A DNA stretch of 17,053 bases from positions 1 through 17,053 of the forward strand of contig JAOFKK010000017.1 of assembly GCA_028040005.1 (NCBI GenBank), given 5' to 3'. Numbering within the stretch: position 1 is the stretch's first letter; every line of letters starts with the position of its first letter. Shown here piece by piece: positions 1 to 5,881 of the stretch. The translations under genes were made by a program, and so were the position numbers. The DNA is from Rickettsiales bacterium. Its GTDB lineage: Bacteria > Pseudomonadota > Alphaproteobacteria > Rickettsiales > UBA1997. Under the pieces are notes generated by a model. It searched no databases. It saw nothing but the letters and a program-made list of their open reading frames with translations, and was not told the DNA's origin.

Positions 1-29
1 AAAAGTTGCTTTAAAGTTGGGAAGTGGTA

Positions 30-749
30 TTACGTGAAGTTGTCACCAAGATAAACACGCTTCACCTCCTCATCATTAATAATTTCATCCTTTGTTCCAG
101 ATGTTAAAATAGTACCATCATAAACAATATAAGCCTTATCAACAATTTTTAAAGTTTCTTGTACATTATGATCAGTAATTAAAACTCCAATATTACGATT
201 TTTTAATTGACTAACCATATTCATAATATCTTTAACAGCTATTGGGTCAACACCGGCAAATGGCTCATCAAGCAAAATAAAGTCAGGATTAGTTGCTAAT
301 GCTCTTGCAATTTCCACCCTCCTTCTTTCACCTCCAGAAAGCGATAAAGCGTGAGATTTGCGAATATGAGTAATTGAAAATTCCTCTAATAATTTTTCTA
401 ATTTTTCTGATCTTTTTGAATTATTAGGTTCATTAATCTCTAAAATAGACATGATATTATCTTCCACATTCATCTTTCTAAAAATAGAAGATTCTTGCGG
501 TAAATATCCAATACCTAATTTTGACCTTTCATGCATTGCCATATTGGTGATATCAATATTATCTAAAAAAATATTACCACCATCAATAGCAATCAATCCA
601 ACTATAATATAAAAGCATGTAGTCTTGCCAGCGCCATTAGGACCCAACAAGCCAACAACCTCACCCTGCTTTATCTGTAAAGAAATATTCTTTATAACAG
701 ATTTTTTACTATAGCTCTTTGCAATATCCTTAATTGTTAGAATTTTCAT
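30..749 (-). CDS. lptB: LPS export ABC transporter ATP-binding protein LptB
   Basis: LptB is the cytoplasmic ATPase that, with LptF/LptG, pulls lipopolysaccharide out of the inner membrane and pushes it along the Lpt bridge. All ABC motifs are present in the 239-residue product: Walker A GPNGAGKT at 36-43, Q-loop GYLPQESS at 81-88, signature LSGGE at 137-141, Walker B FILLDEP at 157-163 and switch His194 in ITDHN. The Q-loop context and the C-terminal YLGDNF are typical of LptB rather than of other ABC ATPases, and the length is normal. The ATG at 749 has a good Shine-Dalgarno (AAGGA about six bases upstream) located inside the end of lptA; the two genes overlap by 20 bp, so they are co-transcribed and probably translationally coupled. 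Identification is secure. Confidence 0.96.
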   Translation of the reverse strand: MKILTIKDIAKSYSKKSVIKNISLQIKQGEVVGLLGPNGAGKTTCFYIIVGLIAIDGGNIFLDNIDITNMAMHERSKLGIGYLPQESSIFRKMNVEDNIMSILEINEPNNSKRSEKLEKLLEEFSITHIRKSHALSLSGGERRRVEIARALATNPDFILLDEPFAGVDPIAVKDIMNMVSQLKNRNIGVLITDHNVQETLKIVDKAYIVYDGTILTSGTKDEIINDEEVKRVYLGDNFT

Positions 750-1248
750 TGAAATCCTTTTTTAAATTATCTAAATCTTCGTTAATAATAATAGTTGGCC
801 TATTTTTTTGTGGATTGTTATTTGATAAAAACCCATTCTTATTAGCAATGTCATAAGTAAATTCATCGCCATTAGCAATTTTTGTACCTTCATTTAAAAT
901 CACATCACCAAATATCTTAAAAACACCTTTATCTATATCATAAATACCAGAATTGCCAGTTGCAATAAATTCTTCATTAAAAATCTTCACCTTCCCATTA
1001 GCTTTAACTATTTTAATTTTAGCTTTTTCATTCATTTTTTGCTCTTGATCTGTAAAAACAAGCATTTTATTTGACAAAAAACTAATATCTTCACGAGTTA
1101 AAAGAACATTATCATTAAATTCAATAAAATTCTTATCCTTAACTATGGTAATGCTTTTTGATTTGATATTAGTTTTTACCGATTCTTCAATGGCATATAG
1201 ATTATTTGATGTTAAAAATGTAAGAAAAAAAATAATTATTTTAATCAT
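730..1248 (-). CDS. lptA: LPS transport periplasmic protein LptA (OstA-like)
   Basis: This is a periplasmic protein of the OstA/LptA beta-jellyroll family, which forms the bridge carrying LPS across the periplasm. A signal peptide is visible (hydrophobic stretch from about residue 4, likely cleavage after LYA near residue 20). The body shows the family's repeating strand pattern: FNDNVLL, ANGKVKI, ATGNSGIYD, IFGDVILN and IANGDEFTYD. The last 25 residues are polar and Asn-rich. I place the start at the ATG at 1248; a TTG at 1251 is one codon upstream. The mgtE stop and this ATG share one base (TGATG), which implies coupling. LptC, usually encoded just before LptA, is absent here; mgtE takes its place. 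The assignment rests on fold pattern, signal peptide and the lptB neighbour. Confidence 0.85.
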   Translation of the reverse strand: MIKIIIFFLTFLTSNNLYAIEESVKTNIKSKSITIVKDKNFIEFNDNVLLTREDISFLSNKMLVFTDQEQKMNEKAKIKIVKANGKVKIFNEEFIATGNSGIYDIDKGVFKIFGDVILNEGTKIANGDEFTYDIANKNGFLSNNNPQKNRPTIIINEDLDNLKKDFNENSNN

Positions 1249-2603
1249 CAAGAAATTATTGAAATAAACCCTAAAAAAACAAAAAATGATGTCGCATCTA
1301 TTAAAGTGGTTAAAAATACCCCAGAAGATATTGCTGGATCAAATTTTAATTTATTTAATATGGTTGGAATAGCCGCTCCAAAAAGACAAGAAATTAATAT
1401 TGTAACAAAAATAGATATAAAGATAGATATTGATAATATATAATTATCTTGCCAAACATAACAAGCAGCAGACGCAATGAGGGCTAAGAATAAACCATTA
1501 ATAGATCCTACTACAGATTCTTTAATAATGACCTTCCAATAGCCTATATTTTCAATATCTAAGGTTGCAATTGATCGAACCATTATTGCCAATGTTTGAT
1601 TACCTGCTGCACCAGAAACTGAGGCGACTATAGGGAGTAAAACCGCTATTACTACCATTTTTTCAATTTCTTTAGCAAAAAGAGCAATAATAATGGCAGA
1701 AAAACTAGAAAAAACCAAACTAATAACAAGCCATGGTATTCTAGATTTAGCAGTAATAAAATTTGTAGAATGTAAATTAATATCATTTACACCAGCTAGT
1801 AATAGAATATCTTCCTCATCCTCCTCTTCAACAATATCAATTACATCATTAGCATATATTAAACCAACCAATTTACCCTCATCATTTGTTATAACTAAAT
1901 ATTGTAAAGAATATTTAGTAAAATATCTTGCTGCATCTTCCTGATTAGACTTATCATTAATTGAATGTAATTTATTACTAGATATTAAATTTTTTAATAT
2001 TATGTTTTTTTTGTGTTTTATAATGGTGCTAACTGAAATTTCTGCAACAGGAATATTATTATGATCTATTAGAATAATATTATAAAAATCATCACTTAGA
2101 TCTTCTTTTTCTTGCAAAAATTGCGTTGCCTGACCAATGGTCCAGTCCTGATTAATAGCAATAAAATTTTGATTCATTACACGACCAATACTATCTTCGG
2201 GATAACTTAAAGTCTTTTGAACATTATGCAATAAATCTTTTGGAAAATTACCAATAATCTCATCAATCTTATCTTGCTCAAGAATTTCAATAATTTTAAC
2301 TATATCATCTAAATCTAAATCTTCTATCCCTCTAGAAACATATTTTGAACCCAGTAAATCTATAACTTCTTCCTTAATATGATCCTCTAGATACACTAGA
2401 AATTGTAATTTTACATTACAAATTGCAGCAATAACACGGATTCTTAATTCAAAATCAATATTAGAAATAATTTCAGCCTGATCTACAGGATGTAAATCTT
2501 CAAATATAGATTTTGCCTGAGAGTTTTTACCATTTTGAATAAAAAATGTTATTTTCTCTTTTTTATCTAATTTATCTATTTCATTCAAACTAATATCAGA
2601 CAT
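1248..2603 (-). CDS. mgtE: Magnesium transporter MgtE
   Basis: MgtE is an inner-membrane Mg2+ channel gated by cytosolic Mg2+. The 451-residue product has the full domain order: an N-terminal helical superhelix (about 1-128), two CBS domains (about 140-195 and 200-258), an acidic connecting helix (EEEDEEDILLLAG, 259-271) and about five membrane segments (roughly 288-451). The family hallmark PIVASVSGAAGNQ occupies 324-336. DPAISSGVFLTTLID (422-436) carries the acidic residue, Asp436, expected to line the pore. The acidic run between the CBS pair and the membrane domain fits the Mg2+-sensing interface known in this family. It is first in a coupled mgtE-lptA-lptB unit. The ATG at 2603 begins about 30 bp after a dispersed repeat copy. 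No M-box-like leader fits in the 105-bp upstream gap. Confidence 0.95.
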   Translation of the reverse strand: MSDISLNEIDKLDKKEKITFFIQNGKNSQAKSIFEDLHPVDQAEIISNIDFELRIRVIAAICNVKLQFLVYLEDHIKEEVIDLLGSKYVSRGIEDLDLDDIVKIIEILEQDKIDEIIGNFPKDLLHNVQKTLSYPEDSIGRVMNQNFIAINQDWTIGQATQFLQEKEDLSDDFYNIILIDHNNIPVAEISVSTIIKHKKNIILKNLISSNKLHSINDKSNQEDAARYFTKYSLQYLVITNDEGKLVGLIYANDVIDIVEEEDEEDILLLAGVNDINLHSTNFITAKSRIPWLVISLVFSSFSAIIIALFAKEIEKMVVIAVLLPIVASVSGAAGNQTLAIMVRSIATLDIENIGYWKVIIKESVVGSINGLFLALIASAACYVWQDNYILSISIFISIFVTILISCLFGAAIPTILNKLKFDPAISSGVFLTTLIDATSFFVFLGFISIIS

Positions 2604-2636
2604 ATAATATATATAATTACAAGAACTTTGCGCAAT

Positions 2637-2695
2637 TGATTTTCTAATTAAATCAGCTTGCTTTTCTGCTAATTTTGTCCAAATTTAATGATTTT
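2637..2695 (+). repeat. Dispersed repeat, copy A
   Basis: This 59-bp stretch is nearly identical to 14489-14548, with four substitutions and one single-base indel by eye (about 92% identity). It lies between the 170-aa lipoprotein gene and mgtE, so it forms part of the mgtE leader. Its core, read on the plus strand, is CAGCTTGCTTTTCTGCTA, an imperfect stem-loop that is better paired in copy B. Read on the minus strand it could encode a peptide like LAEKQADLIRKS, but the frame is broken by a stop and the indel, so it is not called as a gene. The match to copy B is direct; its nature is unknown. Confidence 0.75.
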
Positions 2696-2708
2696 AACAA
2701 ACATCCCC

Positions 2709-3221
2709 CTACCAATGTGAAAATCTAGTATCTCCGAAACCATCAAGGCGGTACATGTCAGTCATATTATGACTACCGAGTCTAAATCTTTCAGCAGATG
2801 GAAGATCGGGTTCCATGTCAACCATTCTTAAAGATCCTAAAGCATAATGTCGGCAATATTTATGAGCCGTCCAAAATATATTATTATAATCATATATATT
2901 TTTTTCTACTTCACGATCATTGTTCCAATCTAAAGGCAATTCATCTTCATACTTCCTGCTTAATTTATATCTATCAGGATTACTTGCTATTAAATCTGGA
3001 TCCCTCTTCCATTTATAAAAACTCATGAAAAACGTACCCCCAAAATTAGTAGCCAAGCCAGATTCACAACCATGAATCCAGCCTAATCTAAAGCCATAAC
3101 TAGCTTGATCAGGCGCCTTTGGCGCTTGTTTAAAAATCTTACCCATAGGTTTATACCAATAAGGTCCACAAGAGGTAAGAAAAAATAATGCAAATAAAAT
3201 GGCTATTTTTTTTAAAACCAC
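2709..3221 (-). CDS. Conserved-looking lipoprotein, function unknown
   Basis: The 170-residue product starts with a type II signal peptide (MVLKKIAILFALFFLTSC), with lipobox LTSC and lipidated Cys18, so it should be anchored in the outer or inner membrane facing the periplasm. The mature part has two notable motifs: GFRLGWIHGCESG (43-55) and TAHKYCRHY (118-126). These supply two cysteines (Cys52 and Cys123) that could pair. The GW-x-x-GC-x-SG and YCxHY pattern resembles small rickettsial lipoproteins as I remember them; no function is known to me. The start is GTG at 3221, three bases after the glutaredoxin stop, so the two are co-transcribed. The composition is normal for a folded protein (many Trp, Tyr and His), which supports a real gene. 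Confidence 0.8.
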   Translation of the reverse strand: MVLKKIAILFALFFLTSCGPYWYKPMGKIFKQAPKAPDQASYGFRLGWIHGCESGLATNFGGTFFMSFYKWKRDPDLIASNPDRYKLSRKYEDELPLDWNNDREVEKNIYDYNNIFWTAHKYCRHYALGSLRMVDMEPDLPSAERFRLGSHNMTDMYRLDGFGDTRFSHW

Positions 3222-3224
3222 AAA

Positions 3225-3461
3225 TTATTTCTCTATATTTTTAAAATATTCATATAAATCATCACTCCCTCCAATATGTTGATTATCAATAAAAATTTGA
3301 GGAACCGTTCTTTTACCATCTGATCTTTTTAACATCTCCTGCATTAACTCTTGAGAGGTAATTTTAATCTCTTGATAAGATATACTCCTCTCATCAAACA
3401 TTCTTTTAGCCCTAACGCAATATGGACAAATTTGGGTTGTGTAAATTTCTACTTTTTTCAT
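3225..3461 (-). CDS. grxC: Glutaredoxin 3 (GrxC-type dithiol glutaredoxin)
   Basis: This is a small cytoplasmic glutathione-dependent thiol-disulfide oxidoreductase. The 78-residue product has the dithiol active site CPYC at 12-15, preceded by the YTTQI strand; the cis-proline motif TVP at 52-54; and the glutathione-binding GGSDD at 64-68. Length and motif spacing match GrxC exactly. The dithiol site distinguishes it from monothiol Grx4/GrxD (CGFS), which serves in Fe-S transfer. It sits between two lipoprotein genes on the same strand, three bases before the downstream one and 43 bp after the upstream one, so it is probably the middle gene of a short operon starting near 3831. Confidence is high. 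Confidence 0.95.
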   Translation of the reverse strand: MKKVEIYTTQICPYCVRAKRMFDERSISYQEIKITSQELMQEMLKRSDGKRTVPQIFIDNQHIGGSDDLYEYFKNIEK

Positions 3462-3504
3462 ATTAAAATTATTAACTAACTATGTTTTAAAATATAATCT
3501 ATAT

Positions 3505-3831
3505 TTATCTTGAATCAGCAGAGGATCTAGTATTATAAGAATTAGGTGGCTTATAATAACGATCCGTATCATAATATTGATAATAATTTGGCTGAGGAAA
3601 ATCATATGGATTAGTATAATATCTTGACCCAGGAGCGGCAGGAGCGACTTGAGATGGAGCTGTATATGATGGTGTATTTGCCTGATATGGGTTATAACCA
3701 TAAGGGGCAGAAGAAGGATATCTTGGATTAATATATCCAGAGCCTGGATTTTCAGAAATAACGCAAGAATTTAAGAATAGAATATGCGCTAAAATAAAAA
3801 TTTTTATAATAATTTTATATATTATATTCAC
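3505..3831 (-). CDS. Small Pro/Tyr-rich lipoprotein, function unknown
   Basis: The 108-residue product has a basic-hydrophobic leader and a lipobox-like LNSC with the probable lipidated cysteine at residue 23; Asn at -2 is slightly unusual. The mature chain is low complexity and dominated by Tyr, Pro, Ser and Asn, with recurring NPY and YY elements (GYNPYQ, TNPYDF, NYYQYYDTDRYYKPP). It therefore looks disordered and surface- or periplasm-exposed. The start is a GTG at 3831 with AAGG directly before it; no ATG is available nearby. It is the promoter-proximal gene of the minus-strand block, with a convincing promoter at 3880-3908. I do not recognise the family. A shadow frame at 3480-3701 is rejected because it lacks the signal peptide. 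Confidence 0.7.
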   Translation of the reverse strand: MNIIYKIIIKIFILAHILFLNSCVISENPGSGYINPRYPSSAPYGYNPYQANTPSYTAPSQVAPAAPGSRYYTNPYDFPQPNYYQYYDTDRYYKPPNSYNTRSSADSR

Positions 3832-3867
3832 CTTAAATATCCAAAAATAAAACTATTTCTAAGCTAT

Positions 3868-3901
3868 AAATTAGCGCATATTTTATATTTAAGGCTAATT
3901 T
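3868..3901. promoter_or_regulatory. Inverted repeat around the minus-strand -10
   Basis: AAATTAGC at 3868-3875 and GCTAATTT at 3894-3901 form a perfect 8-bp inverted repeat with an 18-bp spacer. The spacer contains the -10 (3880-3885) of the promoter for the 3831 lipoprotein gene. This geometry would suit a dimeric repressor, but the regulator is unknown, and in DNA this AT-rich an 8-bp match can arise by chance. Confidence 0.35.
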
Positions 3902-3908
3902 TTAACAA
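3880..3908 (-). promoter_or_regulatory. Sigma70-type promoter for lipoprotein-grxC block
   Basis: Read on the minus strand, -35 TTGTTA (3908-3903), a 17-bp spacer and -10 TAAAAT (3885-3880) precede the GTG start at 3831 by about 50 bases. The spacing is ideal and each hexamer matches consensus at four or five positions. Its -35 overlaps the -35 of the divergent kdsA promoter. Confidence 0.5.
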
Positions 3909-3930
3909 ACTGATTAAAACATTCTATAAG
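3902..3930 (+). promoter_or_regulatory. Sigma70-type promoter for kdsA
   Basis: TTAACA (3902-3907), a 17-bp spacer and TATAAG (3925-3930) lie about 95 bp upstream of kdsA. Transcription from here would produce a leader containing the nested inverted repeat at 3931-3982. The -35 shares five bases with that of the opposite-strand promoter, so the two divergent units may compete for polymerase. Confidence 0.45.
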
Positions 3931-3982
3931 ATATATAATTTATATAACTATAATTCAAGAATTTTCTTGATAAATTATATAT
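3931..3982 (+). repeat. Nested inverted repeat in the kdsA leader
   Basis: The outer arms ATATATAATTTAT (3931-3943) and ATAAATTATATAT (3970-3982) are perfect 13-bp complements. Inside them, CAAGAA-TT-TTCTTG (3956-3969) is a second perfect 6-bp hairpin that abuts the right arm. A run of T follows to 3988, so on the plus strand this resembles an intrinsic terminator or attenuator just downstream of the kdsA promoter. The outer arms contain only A and T, so chance and cruciform-type explanations remain open. Confidence 0.45.
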
Positions 3983-4024
3983 TTTTTTCCACAATGAATT
4001 TTCAATGATTTATAAATAAAGAAA

Positions 4025-4846
4025 ATGAAAAAAATTAATATAGACAAATTAAATATTGGTAACGACTTGCCATTTACATTAATTGCTGGCCCCTGCCAAA
4101 CTGAAAATCGTGATCATTCAATGATGATGGCAGAAAAAATCAAAAAAATTACCGATAAATTAAATATTAATTTTATCTATAAATCTTCTTTTGACAAAGC
4201 AAATCGTAGCTCAATTTCTGGAAAAAGAGGCTTAGGTCTAGAAAAAACCCTACCAATTTTTGAAGAAGTTAAAAAAACTTTTAACTGCCCCATCTTAACC
4301 GATATTCACAATGAAGAGCAATGTAATTTAGTTAAGGATTCAGTTGATATTTTACAAATTCCAGCATTTTTATGTCGTCAAACTGATCTTTTAATTGCTG
4401 CAGCAAAAACTGGTAAAATTATTAATGCTAAAAAAGGGCAATTTCTTGCACCTTGGGACATGAATAATGTTGTTAAAAAATTAGAAGAATCTGGCAATGA
4501 GCAAATCCTACTTACCGAAAGAGGTGTAAGTTTTGGCTATAATACTCTAGTTTCAGATATGAGATCTCTTCCTATTATGGCAAAAACTGGCTATCCTGTC
4601 ATTTATGATGCTACCCACTCAGTACAACAGCCGGGTGGATTAGGTGGTGCTTCTGGTGGTCAAAGGGAATTTGTGGAAACTTTAGCAAAAGCTGCAATTG
4701 CCGTTGGCGTTGCTGGTCTTTTTGTTGAAACTCACCAAGATCCAGATAACGCACCATCTGATGGACCTTGTATGTTAAAATTAGAAAATCTTGAGGAATT
4801 CTTAACCCTTATTAAAAGATTTGACGAAATAGCAAAATCAAAATAA
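4025..4846 (+). CDS. kdsA: 3-deoxy-D-manno-octulosonate 8-phosphate synthase (metal-dependent class)
   Basis: KdsA condenses phosphoenolpyruvate with arabinose 5-phosphate to give Kdo-8-phosphate, the precursor of the inner-core sugar of LPS; it is cytoplasmic. The 273-residue product is full length. Visible signatures are AGPCQTENRD (21-30), KSSFDKANRSS (53-63), KKGQFLAPWDM (136-146), GVSFGYNTLVSDMRSLPIM (167-185) and DATHSVQQPGG (195-205). Cys24, His198, Glu235 and Asp246 keep exactly the spacing (174, 37 and 11 residues) of the metal ligands known in the Aquifex aeolicus enzyme (Cys11, His185, Glu222, Asp233). That places it in the metal-dependent class rather than the E. coli Asn-type class. 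It is transcribed alone on the plus strand; the usual alphaproteobacterial neighbours (eno, ftsB-like) are absent here. Confidence 0.97.
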   Translation: MKKINIDKLNIGNDLPFTLIAGPCQTENRDHSMMMAEKIKKITDKLNINFIYKSSFDKANRSSISGKRGLGLEKTLPIFEEVKKTFNCPILTDIHNEEQCNLVKDSVDILQIPAFLCRQTDLLIAAAKTGKIINAKKGQFLAPWDMNNVVKKLEESGNEQILLTERGVSFGYNTLVSDMRSLPIMAKTGYPVIYDATHSVQQPGGLGGASGGQREFVETLAKAAIAVGVAGLFVETHQDPDNAPSDGPCMLKLENLEEFLTLIKRFDEIAKSK

Positions 4847-4863
4847 TAAAACTATAATTAGCC

Positions 4864-4947
4864 ATGATGGAATTATTAAAATATTTTATATCACTAGCTT
4901 TTGTGATAATAATTTTTATTTATGTAATTCCTTTGTTTTTTCAATAA
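4864..4947 (+). CDS. Possible 27-aa single-pass membrane peptide
   Basis: A short frame beginning MMELLKYFISLAFV and ending PLFFQ starts 17 bp after the kdsA stop. It encodes one strongly hydrophobic helix (about residues 8-26) with a short charged N-terminus. There is no clear ribosome-binding site, and random AT-rich DNA readily gives hydrophobic codons, so this may be spurious. It is listed because it sits directly behind kdsA on the same strand and fits before the putative terminator at 4949-4966. Confidence 0.22.
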   Translation: MMELLKYFISLAFVIIIFIYVIPLFFQ

Positions 4948-4948
4948 A

Positions 4949-4966
4949 ATATGATAATCATCATAT
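4949..4966 (-). terminator. Possible terminator between convergent kdsA and usp
   Basis: ATATGAT (4949-4955), loop AATC and ATCATAT (4960-4966) form a perfect 7-bp hairpin. On the minus strand it is followed by TTTTATTG, so it best serves the usp transcript, whose stop is at 4988. It is weak because the stem is AT-rich. Confidence 0.35.
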
Positions 4967-4987
4967 CTAATTGTTAATATTGTTTTA

Positions 4988-5809
4988 TTACTTACCCACA
5001 ATTAAAACATCACAAGGAGGATCTGCTAAAATCTGATCCGCAATACTAGCATCAGCAAACCTAGCAACAAAATGCTTCTCTGAACAACCAATAACCAATA
5101 AATCAGGATTTAGATGCCCAACCTCTTCAAAGAGAACGTTAGATATTCGCCCTTTTTTGATTATTTTGTTGATTTTAACTGGATGGCTTTTTTCTATATC
5201 ATGAATAATATTATCCAAATCTTCTTCACTTTCTTTTTGAGCTTGCTTAGAAATTATAGAGCTTGAACCAGAAATTCCCATAAAAGGCACCTGATAAGTA
5301 TGAATTAAATCAAAATTGGCCTTAGAAAAATTATCAGTTGCAAATTTTAAAGAAATAACTGAAGAATTAGTAAAATCAACTGGCGCTAATATTTTGTTAT
5401 AATCTTTCTCATATCTATCGCGCACAACAATAATTGTCTTATGAGAAAAATCAACCAATCTTTGAATAACGTGCCCAATCATAGGTTCATCACTATTAAC
5501 ATGACGATGAATACCAACAACCAACAAATCAATGTCTTCCTCATAAGAAAATTTTAAAATTTGTTCATAAGCATCACCCTTCACTATTTTAATATCTATT
5601 TCAACTTGAGAATTGTGATTTTTTAAGCAATTATCAATTTCATCCTGGGCTATGGATTTAAAACTCTCTATTGACCTCTTCGGGATTTGATCATCAATAA
5701 CATTAATTATTGTTAATCTGGCCTGAAACTTTTCAGCTAATTTTATAGCTCTTAAAACAGCTCTATCCGATCTAGCTGATAAATCTGTTGCAACTAAAAT
5801 TCTTTTCAT
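4988..5809 (-). CDS. Tandem universal stress protein (two UspA domains)
   Basis: The 273-residue product is a fusion of two UspA domains, about 1-132 and 137-273. Each starts with the family's strand-then-acidic motif (MKRILVATDLS at 1-11, YNKILAPVDFT at 137-147) and ends with IIVVR and VLIVGK. Tandem Usp proteins respond to stress or starvation, and some bind ATP. The ATP-binding loop G-x2-G-x9-G-S/T is degenerate in both halves: GIHR at 99-102 and GCSE at 241-244 lack the second Gly. A non-ATP-binding regulatory or chaperone-like role is therefore more likely. The substrate or partner is unknown. A strong palindrome lies between it and the upstream fumC on the same strand, so it probably has its own promoter. 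Confidence 0.88.
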   Translation of the reverse strand: MKRILVATDLSARSDRAVLRAIKLAEKFQARLTIINVIDDQIPKRSIESFKSIAQDEIDNCLKNHNSQVEIDIKIVKGDAYEQILKFSYEEDIDLLVVGIHRHVNSDEPMIGHVIQRLVDFSHKTIIVVRDRYEKDYNKILAPVDFTNSSVISLKFATDNFSKANFDLIHTYQVPFMGISGSSSIISKQAQKESEEDLDNIIHDIEKSHPVKINKIIKKGRISNVLFEEVGHLNPDLLVIGCSEKHFVARFADASIADQILADPPCDVLIVGK

Positions 5810-5840
5810 AAAATAACAAATAAATTTATAAACTTATATC

Positions 5841-5877
5841 AAAATTCATTTATAATGTAACATTATAAATGAATTTT
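5841..5877 (-). terminator. Terminator hairpin downstream of fumC
   Basis: AAAATTCATTTATAATG (5841-5857) and its exact 17-bp complement (5861-5877) are separated by TAA. The hairpin starts four bases beyond the fumC stop, and on the minus strand it ends in TTTT. It is long and perfect, so chance is unlikely even in AT-rich DNA. It should end the fumC transcript and separate it from usp. Confidence 0.65.
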
Positions 5878-5881
5878 AATA

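Noticed and set aside
1693..1944. 83-codon plus-strand open frame
   Set aside because: It lies wholly opposite mgtE, is Ser-rich from the reverse complement of acidic codons, and has no domain or start signal of its own.
2604..2708. Possible Mg2+-sensing leader (M-box or mgtL-like) before mgtE
   Set aside because: The gap is only 105 bp and more than half of it is the dispersed repeat. No conserved riboswitch-like stems or leader peptide were found.
3480..3701. 73-codon minus-strand open frame rich in Ile, His and Leu
   Set aside because: It overlaps the lipoprotein gene in another frame and has neither a signal peptide nor a normal composition.
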